In this document: positions 15,894-25,131 of the stretch, piece by piece | How positions within the stretch are numbered: position 1 is the stretch's first letter | Layout: each line of letters begins with the position of its first letter | NCBI GenBank assembly: GCA_964593045.1 | Contig: CAZQJQ010000004.1 | Coordinates: 1 to 51,071 of the forward strand | Length of the DNA: 51,071 bases | Source: JAOAHC01 sp964593045 | GTDB taxonomy: Bacteria > Bacillota > Clostridia > TANB77 > CAG-465 | Direction: 5' to 3' | Made by a program: the position numbers and the translations under genes | The notes under the pieces: generated by a model | The model's input: the letters and a program-made list of their open reading frames with translations, nothing else | What the model was told of the DNA's origin: nothing | The model's database searches: none

Positions 15894-17423
15894 ATGTTAG
15901 ATAATTGGAGATATTTACAAAGAAGGCGAAGAATAAATAAAGATACTTCTAATTTAGATACAAGTATAAGCAAATCAAATATAGAAAATAGTTTTGTTGA
16001 TTGTAATGATTTTAAAATAAAAGAAATATATCTTGGTAAAGAAACTATAACTATTTACTATATGGAAGGAATTGTAGACCAATTAATAATTGATGATGAT
16101 ATTTTAAAACCAATTGTTTTAGAAAAATTTAAAAAAGAAGGAAATATTAAAGATGATACTACTACATATGATATTTTTTCTAAGATTGAAGATGGCCTTA
16201 TTCCTCATTTATGTACTAACATCCGTGAGAATTTAGATGACGCTATATCTGACATTTTAGATGGTTGTATTTGTTTAATTGATGATAAATCTGAAAGTAA
16301 AGCATTTACTATTAAAGTCAAAAAAGTTCCTCAAAGAAGTATAACAGAGCCTAACAATGAAAATATAATTAAGGGATCAAAAGAAGCATTTATAGAAAGT
16401 CTAAAAGTTAATGTTGCAATTATTAGAAATAGACTTCATACAAACGATTTAAAATCTAAATCATTTGAAATTGGTACATTATCTAAAACTGAAGTAGTAA
16501 TAATGTATATAGACAAAAAAGTCGATCCTAAAGTTTTAGAAGCAATTGTAAATAAAATTAAAAATATACAGACAGATAAAATAACTGCGCCTGCTGATTT
16601 TGAAGAACAAATGGCAGATAATAAATATTCTATTTTTCCTCAAATGATTTATACTGAGAAAACCGATAAAATCGTTGCAAATTTAATGGATGGTAAAGTT
16701 TGTGCTATTATTGATGGCTTTCCTACCGTATACATTCTTCCAGCTGTGTTTAATATGTTTTTTCAAGCAGTAGAAGATTATGCTACTAATTACGCAGTCA
16801 GTACTATACTTAGAATTTTAAGATATATTTGCTTTTTAATAACATTACTTACACCAGCTTTATATATAGCAATTACCACCTTTCATCAAGAAATGTTACC
16901 TACCGATCTTGCCATTTCAATTATAAGGAGTAAACAAGGTTCACCTTTTCCTGTCATTTTAGAAGTTATATTTATGCTTCTATCTTTTGAAATACTAATT
17001 GAAGCTAGTACTAGACTCCCTAAAACTATAGGTCAAACAATTTCTATTGTCGGTGGTCTTATAATAGGTGAAGCTGCAGTAAGTGCAAATTTTGTATCTC
17101 CTGCCGTTGTTGTAATAATAGCAATAACTGGAATAGCTGGTTTCCTTATGCCCAATCAAGACTTTTCCAATGCTTTAAGACTTAGTAGGTTTGCACTAGT
17201 TATATTATCTGGAATAGCTGGCCTATATGGAACAACTATTGGACTCATACTATTATTCTATTATTTATCTACTTTAGAACCCCTAGGTATCCCATATTTT
17301 ACCCCTTTCGCATCTAATGAAGGAAAAAACTTAAGTATTGATACAGTAGCAAGATATCCAATGAAAGATATGCGTGATATTGAAAAAGAACAGGAGATTG
17401 AATATGAAAAGGAAAAACGTTGA
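15894..17423 (+). CDS. Germinant receptor subunit A (GerA family)
   Basis: A 509-residue GerAA-type protein of the spore inner membrane. The N-terminal half (about 45-275) is the soluble GerA domain, with DNLDDAISDILDGCICLI-like and LMDGKVCAIIDGFPTV segments. About five membrane helices follow from 295 to 480, containing the conserved PFPVILEVIFMLLSFEILIEA region. The subunit forms the pentameric ligand-gated channel of the receptor. It is the first gene of an A-C-D-B operon preceded by a forespore promoter, and its end overlaps the C-subunit start by 20 nt. The germinant cannot be predicted. Confidence 0.95.
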   Translation: MLDNWRYLQRRRRINKDTSNLDTSISKSNIENSFVDCNDFKIKEIYLGKETITIYYMEGIVDQLIIDDDILKPIVLEKFKKEGNIKDDTTTYDIFSKIEDGLIPHLCTNIRENLDDAISDILDGCICLIDDKSESKAFTIKVKKVPQRSITEPNNENIIKGSKEAFIESLKVNVAIIRNRLHTNDLKSKSFEIGTLSKTEVVIMYIDKKVDPKVLEAIVNKIKNIQTDKITAPADFEEQMADNKYSIFPQMIYTEKTDKIVANLMDGKVCAIIDGFPTVYILPAVFNMFFQAVEDYATNYAVSTILRILRYICFLITLLTPALYIAITTFHQEMLPTDLAISIIRSKQGSPFPVILEVIFMLLSFEILIEASTRLPKTIGQTISIVGGLIIGEAAVSANFVSPAVVVIIAITGIAGFLMPNQDFSNALRLSRFALVILSGIAGLYGTTIGLILLFYYLSTLEPLGIPYFTPFASNEGKNLSIDTVARYPMKDMRDIEKEQEIEYEKEKR

Positions 17424-18672
17424 GTTGATCGTGCTTATACTTCTTGTCCCTATATTTGCATTATTTAATAAAGAAATCATGCCACAAAAAAAAGAAATTA
17501 CTGAGCTTGAACTCGTAAAAGTAATTGGTATGGATAAAGTAGAAGATGACGAAAATATGATAGAACAAACCGTACTCCGTACAGGAGAAGATGAATCTGC
17601 TAATAGCAAAAGCGAAGGAACCAGTAAAACAAAATCTGAGTCTAGTGGACTTGTATTTAGTGCAAAAGGATATTCTTTTTCTGATATAATTAGATCTTTT
17701 CAAACTTATATAAATAGATCCCTTACAGGTTCACATATAAAACAATTTTTAATTGGAGAAGAATTTGCAAAAAGCAATATTGCCTCTTTAATAGATTTTA
17801 ATGCTAGAGATAGTGAGGTTAGATTAGATACAAATGTATATATTACAAAGGGTTCTAGTGCAAAAGACTTTCTATATGAGGTTGCTACATCAAAATATGA
17901 TATTGGTAAAAAAATGGAGAACATGGAAAAAAATGATGAAAAGAATATTTCTGATCCTACATCATTAGTAGAATTACTTAAAATATTATCGGAAGATTGC
18001 TCTGCAGGTCTCATTCCAAGTATTGGTATTATATCAGATAAAGAAAATACTGAATATTCAGATGAAATAGAAACTACTCAAAATATTGAAGGATTTCAAT
18101 ATGCTTCAATGCAAAAAGATGAAGGAAGTAAATCAATATTTACTTTTACTGGCTACGGTGTTATTAAGAAAAAAACTTTAGTTGGATATTTAACTATACC
18201 AGAATCTATATCTGCAAATATACTTACAAATAAAAAGGGACAAACAAATATAAATTTATTGTATAATAACAATGATATTATTTCATTTACTATATTATGT
18301 TCTTCTACAACATACGAATTTAAACTAGATGGTGATACAATAAAGAAAATTATAATTACAACAAATATGGATAATAACTTTGAACAAATATCAACAGCTG
18401 ATGATGTCTTTACGGAAGAAAAAATTATATATTTAGAAGATAGATTATCTGAAATTGTAAAAACAGAACTTACAAAAACTATAGAAAAGGTAAAAGAATA
18501 TAAATGTGATTTTTTAAATATACGTAGCCATTATCTAGTAAAACACCCTTTTAAATATTCTAAAAACAAAGAGGATTTTTTAGAAAACATGCTAAATGCT
18601 GAATTTGAAATAAAAGTAAATTCTAAAATTAAAAGGACTTATGACCTTTTAAATATACAAAGTGGAGGATAA
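17404..18672 (+). CDS. Germinant receptor subunit C (Ger(x)C family)
   Basis: A 422-residue GerC-type protein. It has an N-terminal hydrophobic segment (about 6-22) and then the family signature ELELVKVIGMDKV, followed by the three-domain extracytoplasmic body ending in KYKCDFLNI-like and NAEFEIKVNSKIKR. The usual lipobox Cys after the hydrophobic segment is absent (IFALFNKEIMP), so this subunit may be anchored by an uncleaved helix instead of a lipid. The start at 17404 has AGGAG 8 nt upstream, inside the gerA reading frame; an upstream in-frame start at 17374 lacks such support. Confidence 0.92.
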   Translation: MKRKNVELIVLILLVPIFALFNKEIMPQKKEITELELVKVIGMDKVEDDENMIEQTVLRTGEDESANSKSEGTSKTKSESSGLVFSAKGYSFSDIIRSFQTYINRSLTGSHIKQFLIGEEFAKSNIASLIDFNARDSEVRLDTNVYITKGSSAKDFLYEVATSKYDIGKKMENMEKNDEKNISDPTSLVELLKILSEDCSAGLIPSIGIISDKENTEYSDEIETTQNIEGFQYASMQKDEGSKSIFTFTGYGVIKKKTLVGYLTIPESISANILTNKKGQTNINLLYNNNDIISFTILCSSTTYEFKLDGDTIKKIIITTNMDNNFEQISTADDVFTEEKIIYLEDRLSEIVKTELTKTIEKVKEYKCDFLNIRSHYLVKHPFKYSKNKEDFLENMLNAEFEIKVNSKIKRTYDLLNIQSGG

Positions 18673-18673
18673 T

Positions 18674-18883
18674 ATGAAAATATTTTTAATGATTTTCTTT
18701 ACTTTAACCATAGTTGATTTTTTAAAATTAATAAAAAAAGAAAATAATAAAAGTAAAAAAGATATTGCTGTATTTTCTATACTATCTGTTATAGCACTAG
18801 CACTTGGTTGCTTTACATGTTCACATGAATATAAATCTGATTTTATATCATTATTATTTAAATTTTTAAAAATAGGAGCGTAA
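18674..18883 (+). CDS. Small two-helix protein, candidate germinant receptor D subunit
   Basis: A 69-residue protein behind GGAGGATAAT, placed between the C and B subunit genes with 1-2 nt gaps. It has two hydrophobic segments (about 3-18 and 33-50) joined by a Lys/Asn-rich loop. Small two-helix D subunits are known in several Bacillus gerA-type operons, where they modulate receptor function. Identification here is by size, topology and position, not by sequence signature. Confidence 0.7.
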   Translation: MKIFLMIFFTLTIVDFLKLIKKENNKSKKDIAVFSILSVIALALGCFTCSHEYKSDFISLLFKFLKIGA

Positions 18884-18885
18884 TT

Positions 18886-19974
18886 ATGGATATACAAAAT
18901 AACAAAATTAGTATTAGACAACTTCATATAATGTTTGTTGTTGGTATATGTTCATCTATCATACGAGTGGTTCCAAAATATGTGGTTGAAAGTGCAAAGC
19001 AAGCATCTTGGCTTACTCCTATAATATCTTTAATACCATTTATACTATTATTATTTATTCTAAGTGCAATAATAAAAAAATATCCTGATAAACCTCTAGA
19101 TGAAATATACTCTATTATATTTGGAAAACCTATTGGAAAAGTTGTAAACTGTATATTCATATTATGGCTTTTTGTAATGCTTGCAACATATGTTAGATAT
19201 TTTGCTGAAAGATTTGAATCAACAATACTAGTAACTACTCCAACAAAGTTTTTCATATTAACTATACTTATATGTACATATATTGTAACAAGAAATAAAA
19301 TAAAGTACTTTGGAAGATTTAACGAATTTTTTGTTATATTATTTATAATATTTATTTTGTTTTCTTTTATAATAGCAATACCAGATATGAACATTATAAA
19401 TTTTTTGCCAGTAACTTTTGATGATACATCAAATATACTCTATTCCACTTTACCTCTTCTTGGTATTTGGTCATATATAACTTATATATATTTTTTAAAT
19501 AACTATGTCTCTGACGGGCATAATTTAAAAAAACACTTTCCAATTTTGTGTATATTTATAACAAGTCTTGCTGTTATATCCGTGCTTGTAACCGTTGGAA
19601 TATTTGGTGCAAATTTAACAACTAAATTAAATATGGCCTTTTTTATGTTTTTTAAAAATATTAATGTGATAGAAACCTTAGAAAGACTAGAATCGCTACT
19701 TATATCATTTTGGATAGTTACTGATTTTACAATGCTTTGTACAATTATATACATATTATCTAACTTAATAAAAAGGACATTTTCACTATCATATAGAAAA
19801 GAACTAGTAACCCCTATTGTACTTATAACCTGCAGTTTTTCTCAACTATTGTCTTCTAATATATTTGAAATATATAATTTTTCAAAATATGTTGTACTAC
19901 CAGCAAACTTAGTTTTAGCAATTGGTCTACCCGTTATAATGTTAATTATAGGAAAAATACGAAAACTTATTTAA
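18886..19974 (+). CDS. Germinant receptor subunit B (GerB family)
   Basis: A 362-residue integral membrane protein with about ten helices, in the APC-superfamily spore germination permease family. The N-terminal ISIRQLHIMFVVGICSSIIRVVP and the following WLTPIISLIPFILLL correspond to GerB helix 1 and 2. This subunit binds the germinant. It follows the small D-like gene by 2 nt and ends the operon; a vegetative promoter begins at its stop codon. Confidence 0.93.
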   Translation: MDIQNNKISIRQLHIMFVVGICSSIIRVVPKYVVESAKQASWLTPIISLIPFILLLFILSAIIKKYPDKPLDEIYSIIFGKPIGKVVNCIFILWLFVMLATYVRYFAERFESTILVTTPTKFFILTILICTYIVTRNKIKYFGRFNEFFVILFIIFILFSFIIAIPDMNIINFLPVTFDDTSNILYSTLPLLGIWSYITYIYFLNNYVSDGHNLKKHFPILCIFITSLAVISVLVTVGIFGANLTTKLNMAFFMFFKNINVIETLERLESLLISFWIVTDFTMLCTIIYILSNLIKRTFSLSYRKELVTPIVLITCSFSQLLSSNIFEIYNFSKYVVLPANLVLAIGLPVIMLIIGKIRKLI

Positions 19975-20003
19975 TTGTCTTTTTCAGATATTAGGTGTAT
20001 AAT
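19975..20003 (+). promoter_or_regulatory. Vegetative promoter of the Asp-box gene
   Basis: -35 TTGTCT (19975-19980), 17-nt spacer, -10 TATAAT (19998-20003), immediately after the gerB-type stop codon. It makes the next gene independent of the sporulation operon. Confidence 0.7.
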
Positions 20004-20020
20004 CTAGTTGGTGATTAATA

Positions 20021-20659
20021 ATGAAAAAAATTCTTAAAGTCTTCCTTGTAATTTTAGCTTTTATTGTACCCGTGATTATAGCCTTTACATTAGATATAAG
20101 AGAAAGTAAAAAAGAATCAAATACAACAACAAAACTGCCTGAACAGTCTTCTCTATCATCAGTATATAAATACTTTGATGATCAATCAGGTATTGATATA
20201 AGAATTGGGGATCAAGCTATGGGGACATATGCTTTACAAATATATAGTACAACAGATGGTGGAAATACCTGGAAATTGCAAACACAAAATAGCGATGGTT
20301 ATATAGCAGTAAATATAGATGCAAAATACCTATTTATATCTACTGATATTGGTTTTATTGAAGATCCTTCTAAAAGTGGTGACTCTTCGGATTTACTTAT
20401 GACTACAGATGGTGGTAAAACATTTAAAAAAATTGATATTGTATCCAATGATATATTAGAAACTTTTACTAATGGAAATAATATAAAGAAAAATGAAGTA
20501 TTCGACTCATATACTTTACCAACGTTAGAAAACAATGTCTTAAAATTAAATATCTATCAAGGATCTGATGGGGACTATAAAGGTGGGAAAGGCTTTTTAA
20601 AATATGAATCATATGATTTTGGAAAAACTTGGACATATATTTCATATTCAAATAATTAG
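20021..20659 (+). CDS. Membrane-anchored Asp-box (BNR-like) repeat protein
   Basis: A 212-residue protein with an N-terminal membrane anchor or signal segment (about 7-26). The body contains three Asp-box-like motifs: STDGGNTW (about 85-92), TTDGGKTF (about 128-135) and SYDFGKTW near the C-terminus. They mark beta-hairpins of sialidase/Ycf48-type propellers. It is too short for a complete six-bladed propeller and has no sialidase Arg triad, so no enzyme activity is claimed. It has its own promoter and terminator. Function unknown. Confidence 0.7.
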   Translation: MKKILKVFLVILAFIVPVIIAFTLDIRESKKESNTTTKLPEQSSLSSVYKYFDDQSGIDIRIGDQAMGTYALQIYSTTDGGNTWKLQTQNSDGYIAVNIDAKYLFISTDIGFIEDPSKSGDSSDLLMTTDGGKTFKKIDIVSNDILETFTNGNNIKKNEVFDSYTLPTLENNVLKLNIYQGSDGDYKGGKGFLKYESYDFGKTWTYISYSNN

Positions 20660-20716
20660 CTTGTTTGTTATTGCTATAATCTAATTTTAAACACAATTTT
20701 TGTATGTTATAACCTA

Positions 20717-20742
20717 AACCAGTAATATAATTACTGGTTTTT
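20717..20742 (+). terminator. Terminator after the Asp-box gene
   Basis: AACCAGTAAT-ATA-ATTACTGGTT (20717-20739) followed by TTTTTA. Confidence 0.85.
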
Positions 20743-20793
20743 ATGAACAAAAAATAAGTTGTCCAATATAATATAACTAGGAAGGTGATTTAT

Positions 20794-21657
20794 GTGGATT
20801 TTGAAGATTCATTAGAACTAAAGCAAAGTAGTACTTTAAACGTTACTTCAGGAGGAAATGTTACAACAGATTTAACACTTGATGCAGCACAAGATTTATC
20901 TACTGCATCTGTATCTGGTACAGTATATGATACAAGTATATCTGGTTCAATTTTAGGTGGAGCAACAGTAACCGTTTTTGATTCATCTGGTAACATAGTT
21001 GATTCTACTACTTCTAGTCTACTTGGTATATATTTAATATCTGGACTAACTAGTGGTACAACCTATACAATAATTGCATCAAAAGATGGCTATACAACAT
21101 CTGACTCACAATCATTTACAGCAAATATACTAATTCCTTCTGTTATTAATTTAGTTATAACACCTAATGATAATGAAAATTTAAATACAGTTTATGGAAT
21201 AGTGACAGATACAAGTGATGTTGCAATAGAAAGTGCAAATGTATCATTGAAAAATTCTTCTACCGGTGAAACTTTTTCAACAACAGCTTCTATTGCTGAT
21301 GGCGAATATGTAATATATAACATCCCAACTGGAACATATACCCTAACAGCAAATAAGTCTGGATACTATTCAACTATACAAGAAGGAATAGAGCTTACTA
21401 CAAGCCAAAAAAGTGCACAAAATATATCTTTAGAAGCTGATTCAAGTAGTAGTAATGGCAATATTTCCGGTATCATAACAGATACAAACTCAGACCCAGT
21501 AGAAAATGCATTTGTAGGATTATATACTATAGACTCATCAGAAACTCCTGAGACTTTAATTGACTATACTTTTACAAATAGTGACGGAAGGTATATTTTT
21601 AGTAATGTTGTCCCTGATTCTTATGTTATAAAAGCAAAATTATCTGTAAGTGCATAA
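20794..21657 (+). pseudogene. Carboxypeptidase-regulatory-like repeat protein, 5' part
   Basis: About 287 residues made of three prealbumin-like (CarboxypepD_reg/SpaA-type) modules: SVSGTVYDT...GIYLISGL, TVYGIVTDT...GEYVIYNIPTGTY and NISGIITDT...GRYIFSNVVPDSY. A GTG start at 20794 has AAGGTGAT 5 nt upstream. There is no signal peptide. Translation stops at a TAA (21655-21657) within the linker after module 3, but the same frame continues open for another 120 codons and encodes a fourth module. It may be one gene with a nonsense mutation, or two adjacent genes. Ig-like modules of this kind usually belong to surface or spore proteins. Confidence 0.65.
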
Positions 21658-21669
21658 TGGAACAACACT

Positions 21670-22017
21670 ATGGATATATTAATTAGATCAAATATTATTC
21701 AAGTAAAAGAAAAAGAGAATGTAATTGTTAATTTAAATATTACATCCTCTCCTAATAGTATAAATATTCTTTGTGGTAGTATATATAACAAATGTTTCAA
21801 AAGAAAAGTACCTAATGTTATAGTTTCTCTATACAGCACAGAAACAAATATGTTTTATGATACACAAACTAATAAATATGGTGAATATCTATTTTTTTCA
21901 TTGTCTAAAGGTATATATATTATAAAATTCGAGATTAATAATTGTATAATATATAAAGACATAATAAAAATAACAGACAAAATTAATAATTATTATAATC
22001 TAAAAATATGTGTATAA
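21670..22017 (+). pseudogene. Carboxypeptidase-regulatory-like repeat protein, 3' part
   Basis: A 115-residue segment in the same frame as the gene before it, beginning 12 nt after that stop codon. It opens with the last strands of a module (VIVNLNI), then a complete fourth module: LCGSIYNKCFKRKVPNVIVSL...GEYLFFSLSKGIYIIKFE. ATG 21670 has no convincing ribosome binding site, so independent translation is doubtful. The split can be read as a recent nonsense mutation, a sequencing error or programmed readthrough. Confidence 0.6.
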
Positions 22018-22019
22018 AA

Positions 22020-22046
22020 ATCAAGCTACAAATGTAGCTTGATTTT
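22020..22046. terminator. Bidirectional terminator
   Basis: ATCAAGCTACA-AA-TGTAGCTTGAT stem with TTTTTTT on the plus side and AAAAAT (TTTTTA on the minus strand) on the other, between convergent genes. Confidence 0.88.
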
Positions 22047-22047
22047 T

Positions 22048-22683
22048 TTAATGACCTTCTTCCATTTCGGCAATCATTTTTGTTTTATGTATTGTACCAT
22101 GAGGATGATGAGGTGGAGCATAAATAGAATATAGCTTTATTGGTTTATACCCTGTATTTACTACATTATGCCAGGTGCCCGCTGGTACAAATATAGCATA
22201 ATCATCTTTTACTTCTTCTTCAAAATCAAGATTATCTTTTGTTTTACCCATTTTAACAATTCCTTGCCCTTCTTCTATTCTTAAAAATTGATCAGTATTT
22301 GGATGTATTTCAAGTCCTACATCATCCCCCACATCTATTTTCATTAGAGTTGCTTGTAAATACTTTCCTGTCCATATTGCCGTCCTATAATTAGTATTTT
22401 CTAAAGTTGCCTCGTTTATGTTTATAACAAAAGGGTTTGCCCCATAATCTTTTAACTCTATCTCTTTTTCTAACTCATTCATTCCCCTTTTTCCATAACC
22501 CATATTAGGCCATGTATTCGGTGCAAACTGATTCATAAATCCCCATGGCGCACCCATATTATACCAACCACCATAACCACTACAATATGGGCATATATTA
22601 AATGGTCCATACATATTTTCATAACCTAATGCATTTGGCATACAAAATGGTGAGTTACAAGATTTATTGTATATATTATTCAT
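22048..22683 (-). CDS. Cupin-domain protein with coat-like N-terminus
   Basis: A 211-residue protein. Residues 1-68 are low complexity and rich in Asn, Gly, Tyr, Met and Pro with Cys at 9, 14, 31 and 34 (CPYC), like spore coat proteins. Residues 85-205 form a single cupin barrel with LEIHPNTDQFLRIEEGQG (H127, the first motif) and VPAGTWHNVVNTG (H172, second motif), so a metal site is probable. The C-terminus is His-rich (PPHHPHGTIH). Cupins fused to such tails occur in clostridial spores; a coat role is inference. A GGGGG site precedes the ATG. Confidence 0.8.
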   Translation of the reverse strand: MNNIYNKSCNSPFCMPNALGYENMYGPFNICPYCSGYGGWYNMGAPWGFMNQFAPNTWPNMGYGKRGMNELEKEIELKDYGANPFVININEATLENTNYRTAIWTGKYLQATLMKIDVGDDVGLEIHPNTDQFLRIEEGQGIVKMGKTKDNLDFEEEVKDDYAIFVPAGTWHNVVNTGYKPIKLYSIYAPPHHPHGTIHKTKMIAEMEEGH

Positions 22684-22758
22684 TCTAATTCCCCCTCTTT
22701 ATATACTTATATTATATTTGAAAAATATTATTACAATATTAGTATATAATTTAAGTGA

Positions 22759-23880
22759 TTAGCATAATTTTATTTCTTCTACTTTTTCCCATGGCAATTC
22801 TTGATTAGTAAAATGTCCATAATTACTTGTTTTTTGGTATATTGGCTTATCTAAATCTAAATATTTAATTATACCTTTAGGGGTAAGGTCATATCTATCA
22901 TTAACAATTTGTAATAATTTTTCCTCTTCTACCTTTGCACTACCAAAAGTATCTATATATACAGAAACTGGTTTTGCAACTCCAATTGCATATGCTATCT
23001 GTATTTCACACTTTTTAGCAAAGTTATTCGCCACAATGTTTTTTGCAATATGTCTTGCCATATATGAAGCAGATCTATCAACTTTTGTCGGATCTTTTCC
23101 TGAAAAAGCTCCACCACCATGTCTTGAATAACCGCCATATGTATCTACAATTATTTTTCTTCCTGTAAGTCCACTATCACCAAGTGGCCCACCAACTACA
23201 AATCTACCCGTTGGATTTATATAATATTTTGTGTTACTATCTAAATATTTTTTATCAACAACCTTAAATACTACATATTTTAATATATCTTCTCTTAATC
23301 TTTCAAGGGATATATCTTCTTCATGTTGAGTTGATATAACAACAGTATCAATCCTTATAGGGACCATGTTATCATATTCTACAGTGACTTGAACTTTCCC
23401 ATCTGGTCTTAAATAATCTATTATATTATTTTTTCTTACATATGCAAGTCTTTTAGCAAGCTTATGTGCAGTATATATTGCAAAAGGTAAATAATCAGAT
23501 GTTTCATCACATGCAAATCCAAACATTATTCCCTGATCACCTGCTCCTCCAATTAAATCATTCGTTCCAAGTGCAATATCAGGTGATTGTTTTGAAATAT
23601 TTATCTCAATGTCACAAGAACAAGGATCTATATCTAAATTTTTATCCCCATATCCCACATCTTTTATGCATCTTCGTATAATTTGTTTAATATCTAAATC
23701 CGCTTTACTTGTAATTTCTCCCGTTACAAATATTTTGTTTTTTGAGGCTACTGTCTCACATGCAACTCTTGAATTCTTATCAATCAATAAATATTCATCT
23801 AATATACTATCTGATATATAGTCACATAATTTATCTGGGTGACCCTCTGTTACACTTTCAGATGTAAATAATTTTTTCAT
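22759..23880 (-). CDS. metK: S-adenosylmethionine synthetase
   Basis: A 373-residue enzyme making SAM from methionine and ATP in the cytoplasm. Family signatures are intact: TSESVTEGHPDKLCD at the N-terminus (methionine site), GAGDQGIMFGFA (ATP-binding hexapeptide region), and GGGAFSGKDPTKVDRSASY (P-loop-like GGGAFSGKD). The start is the ATG at 23880 with AAAGGTGG upstream; the in-frame ATG at 23898 falls before that site. Expression is controlled by the SAM-I riboswitch upstream. Confidence 0.97.
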   Translation of the reverse strand: MKKLFTSESVTEGHPDKLCDYISDSILDEYLLIDKNSRVACETVASKNKIFVTGEITSKADLDIKQIIRRCIKDVGYGDKNLDIDPCSCDIEINISKQSPDIALGTNDLIGGAGDQGIMFGFACDETSDYLPFAIYTAHKLAKRLAYVRKNNIIDYLRPDGKVQVTVEYDNMVPIRIDTVVISTQHEEDISLERLREDILKYVVFKVVDKKYLDSNTKYYINPTGRFVVGGPLGDSGLTGRKIIVDTYGGYSRHGGGAFSGKDPTKVDRSASYMARHIAKNIVANNFAKKCEIQIAYAIGVAKPVSVYIDTFGSAKVEEEKLLQIVNDRYDLTPKGIIKYLDLDKPIYQKTSNYGHFTNQELPWEKVEEIKLC

Positions 23881-23920
23881 AATATAACCACCTTTCATAA
23901 TTTATATAAATATATATGTT

Positions 23921-24063
23921 AAAAGCTCCACGTATATACGCAGAGCCTACAATCATCTTTTAATCATCACTCAAAACGCATAAGTTTTGTCGGTATTAGC
24001 ACCTTGTTTTACACAGGTTGCTGTGGAGTCAAAAAGCCGATTCTCTCGTCCACTCTTGATAAC
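23921..24063 (-). promoter_or_regulatory. SAM-I (S-box) riboswitch with terminator
   Basis: On the minus strand, TATCAAGAGTGG opens the element, followed by the conserved core GACTCC-CAGCAACC and AAGGTGCTAATACC, all S-box hallmarks. The terminator stem GCTC..CGTATATACG..GAGC (23947-23925) is followed by TTTTAA. SAM binding would allow the terminator to form and shut off metK, giving feedback control. Confidence 0.93.
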
Positions 24064-24082
24064 ATATATATTAACTAGTTAT

Positions 24083-24111
24083 ATATTATCAAAAATAAGT
24101 GTTATAGTCAA
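24083..24111 (-). promoter_or_regulatory. metK/S-box promoter
   Basis: On the minus strand: -35 TTGACT (24111-24106), 17-nt spacer, -10 TAATAT (24088-24083), some 20 nt before the riboswitch. Confidence 0.7.
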
Positions 24112-24207
24112 CAATATATCATGCATTTATTGAAAAACATGTCATTTTGTGTTAAAATATATATATATTTAATTATGTTCTTTTAAAAAATTTTAGGAGG
24201 TTACAAA

Positions 24208-24522
24208 ATGAAAATTTCGTTCGCTAGGAAGGAAAAAATTATGATAAAAGGAGGTCTTAAAGATTGTTTTGTGTATAAAGTTATAGGGGAAGTAAATTCC
24301 TCTAAGAAGAAACAAATAACAATAGACAAAAAAGGAGATGATAGCCTATCAATCTCATATATTCATAAAGGCCTTCCAAAAAAGGAAACTATACGGATTA
24401 GGGAAATAATTGAATTTAACGATGACAATGTCAATATTTCCTTAAAAAATATAGTTAGGATATATGGAGCTGATTCAATTTTTTATCTTACTGAAGAAGC
24501 CCATAAAACCTTAGTAGAATAA
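24208..24522 (+). CDS. Hypothetical protein, 104 residues
   Basis: No family recognised. The protein is small and basic, with no membrane segment, and is predicted mainly beta (VYKVIGEV, KQITIDKK, SLSISYIHK) with a C-terminal YLTEEAHKTLVE helix. It begins behind AGGAGG (spacing 7). A vegetative promoter, TTGAAA-17-TAAAAT, lies at 24130-24158 and a strong terminator follows, so it is a real monocistronic gene. Confidence 0.75.
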   Translation: MKISFARKEKIMIKGGLKDCFVYKVIGEVNSSKKKQITIDKKGDDSLSISYIHKGLPKKETIRIREIIEFNDDNVNISLKNIVRIYGADSIFYLTEEAHKTLVE

Positions 24523-24562
24523 AAAAAATTAAATTTTTACTATTCGCTATAGTATGTATAAG

Positions 24563-24586
24563 CCTCACAAAATTGTGAGGTTTTTT
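24563..24586 (+). terminator. Terminator of the 104-residue hypothetical gene
   Basis: CCTCACAA-AA-TTGTGAGG followed by six Ts. Confidence 0.92.
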
Positions 24587-24606
24587 ACTTTTTTAAACAA
24601 ACTTTT

Positions 24607-24629
24607 AATATAGTTAAAATAACTATATT
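24607..24629. repeat. 10-bp inverted repeat, possible XRE operator
   Basis: AATATAGTTA-AAA-TAACTATATT, perfect, about 150 nt before the XRE regulator gene. Symmetric sites of this size suit XRE dimers. The half-site resembles the ATATATAGTTA unit found at 28309-28341. Confidence 0.4.
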
Positions 24630-24777
24630 GATATAGATTATATGTTTTTTAAAAATAATTGTTATTTTAACATAATAAATTTGATAATTATCTCTACAAG
24701 AATTATTTTATCTTCTATAGATTGTTCCATTTACCTTCATTTTGTTATATATTAATAATATATATGAGGTGGAATAT

Positions 24778-25101
24778 ATGGCTAAAAATATAATTAATAA
24801 AATTTCATTTGGGAAAAAAATACGAAGCATAAGAGAAGATAAAAATATAACACAAACAAAACTTGCAGAATCTATTGGAATATCTCAAAATTTTTTAGGG
24901 GATATTGAAAGAGGTCTAAAATTACCTAGTGTTGAAACTTTAATAAAAATATCTAATTTTTTAAAAGTAAGTATAGATTCTCTTTTTGCTGAATCTTTAG
25001 ATAATATTGCTAAAGAACCAGAAGAAATATACTATTCTGATAGACAACTTGCCATAATGTCAGATGTTATAAAAACAATAAATGAAAATTTTAAGAAATA
25101 A
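24778..25101 (+). CDS. XRE-family transcriptional regulator
   Basis: A 107-residue protein. The N-terminal helix-turn-helix (about 12-65) is a standard Cro/CI type: FGKKIRSIREDKNITQTKLAESIG, then NFLGDIERGLKLPSVETLIKISNFL. The C-terminal 40 residues are an acidic helix (ERQ-like EPEEIYYSDRQLAIMSDVI) probably for dimerisation. The start is ATG 24778 with GAGGTGG 5 nt before; an in-frame upstream ATG at 24742 lacks a site. It is a single gene with its own terminator; targets are unknown. Confidence 0.88.
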   Translation: MAKNIINKISFGKKIRSIREDKNITQTKLAESIGISQNFLGDIERGLKLPSVETLIKISNFLKVSIDSLFAESLDNIAKEPEEIYYSDRQLAIMSDVIKTINENFKK

Positions 25102-25131
25102 AGAGTTAAAAAAGAAAAGAAAAAATAAAAC

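Noticed and set aside
24563..24777. A further small gene before the XRE regulator
   Set aside because: No open frame with a ribosome binding site was found apart from the XRE gene itself; only the terminator and an inverted repeat are present.
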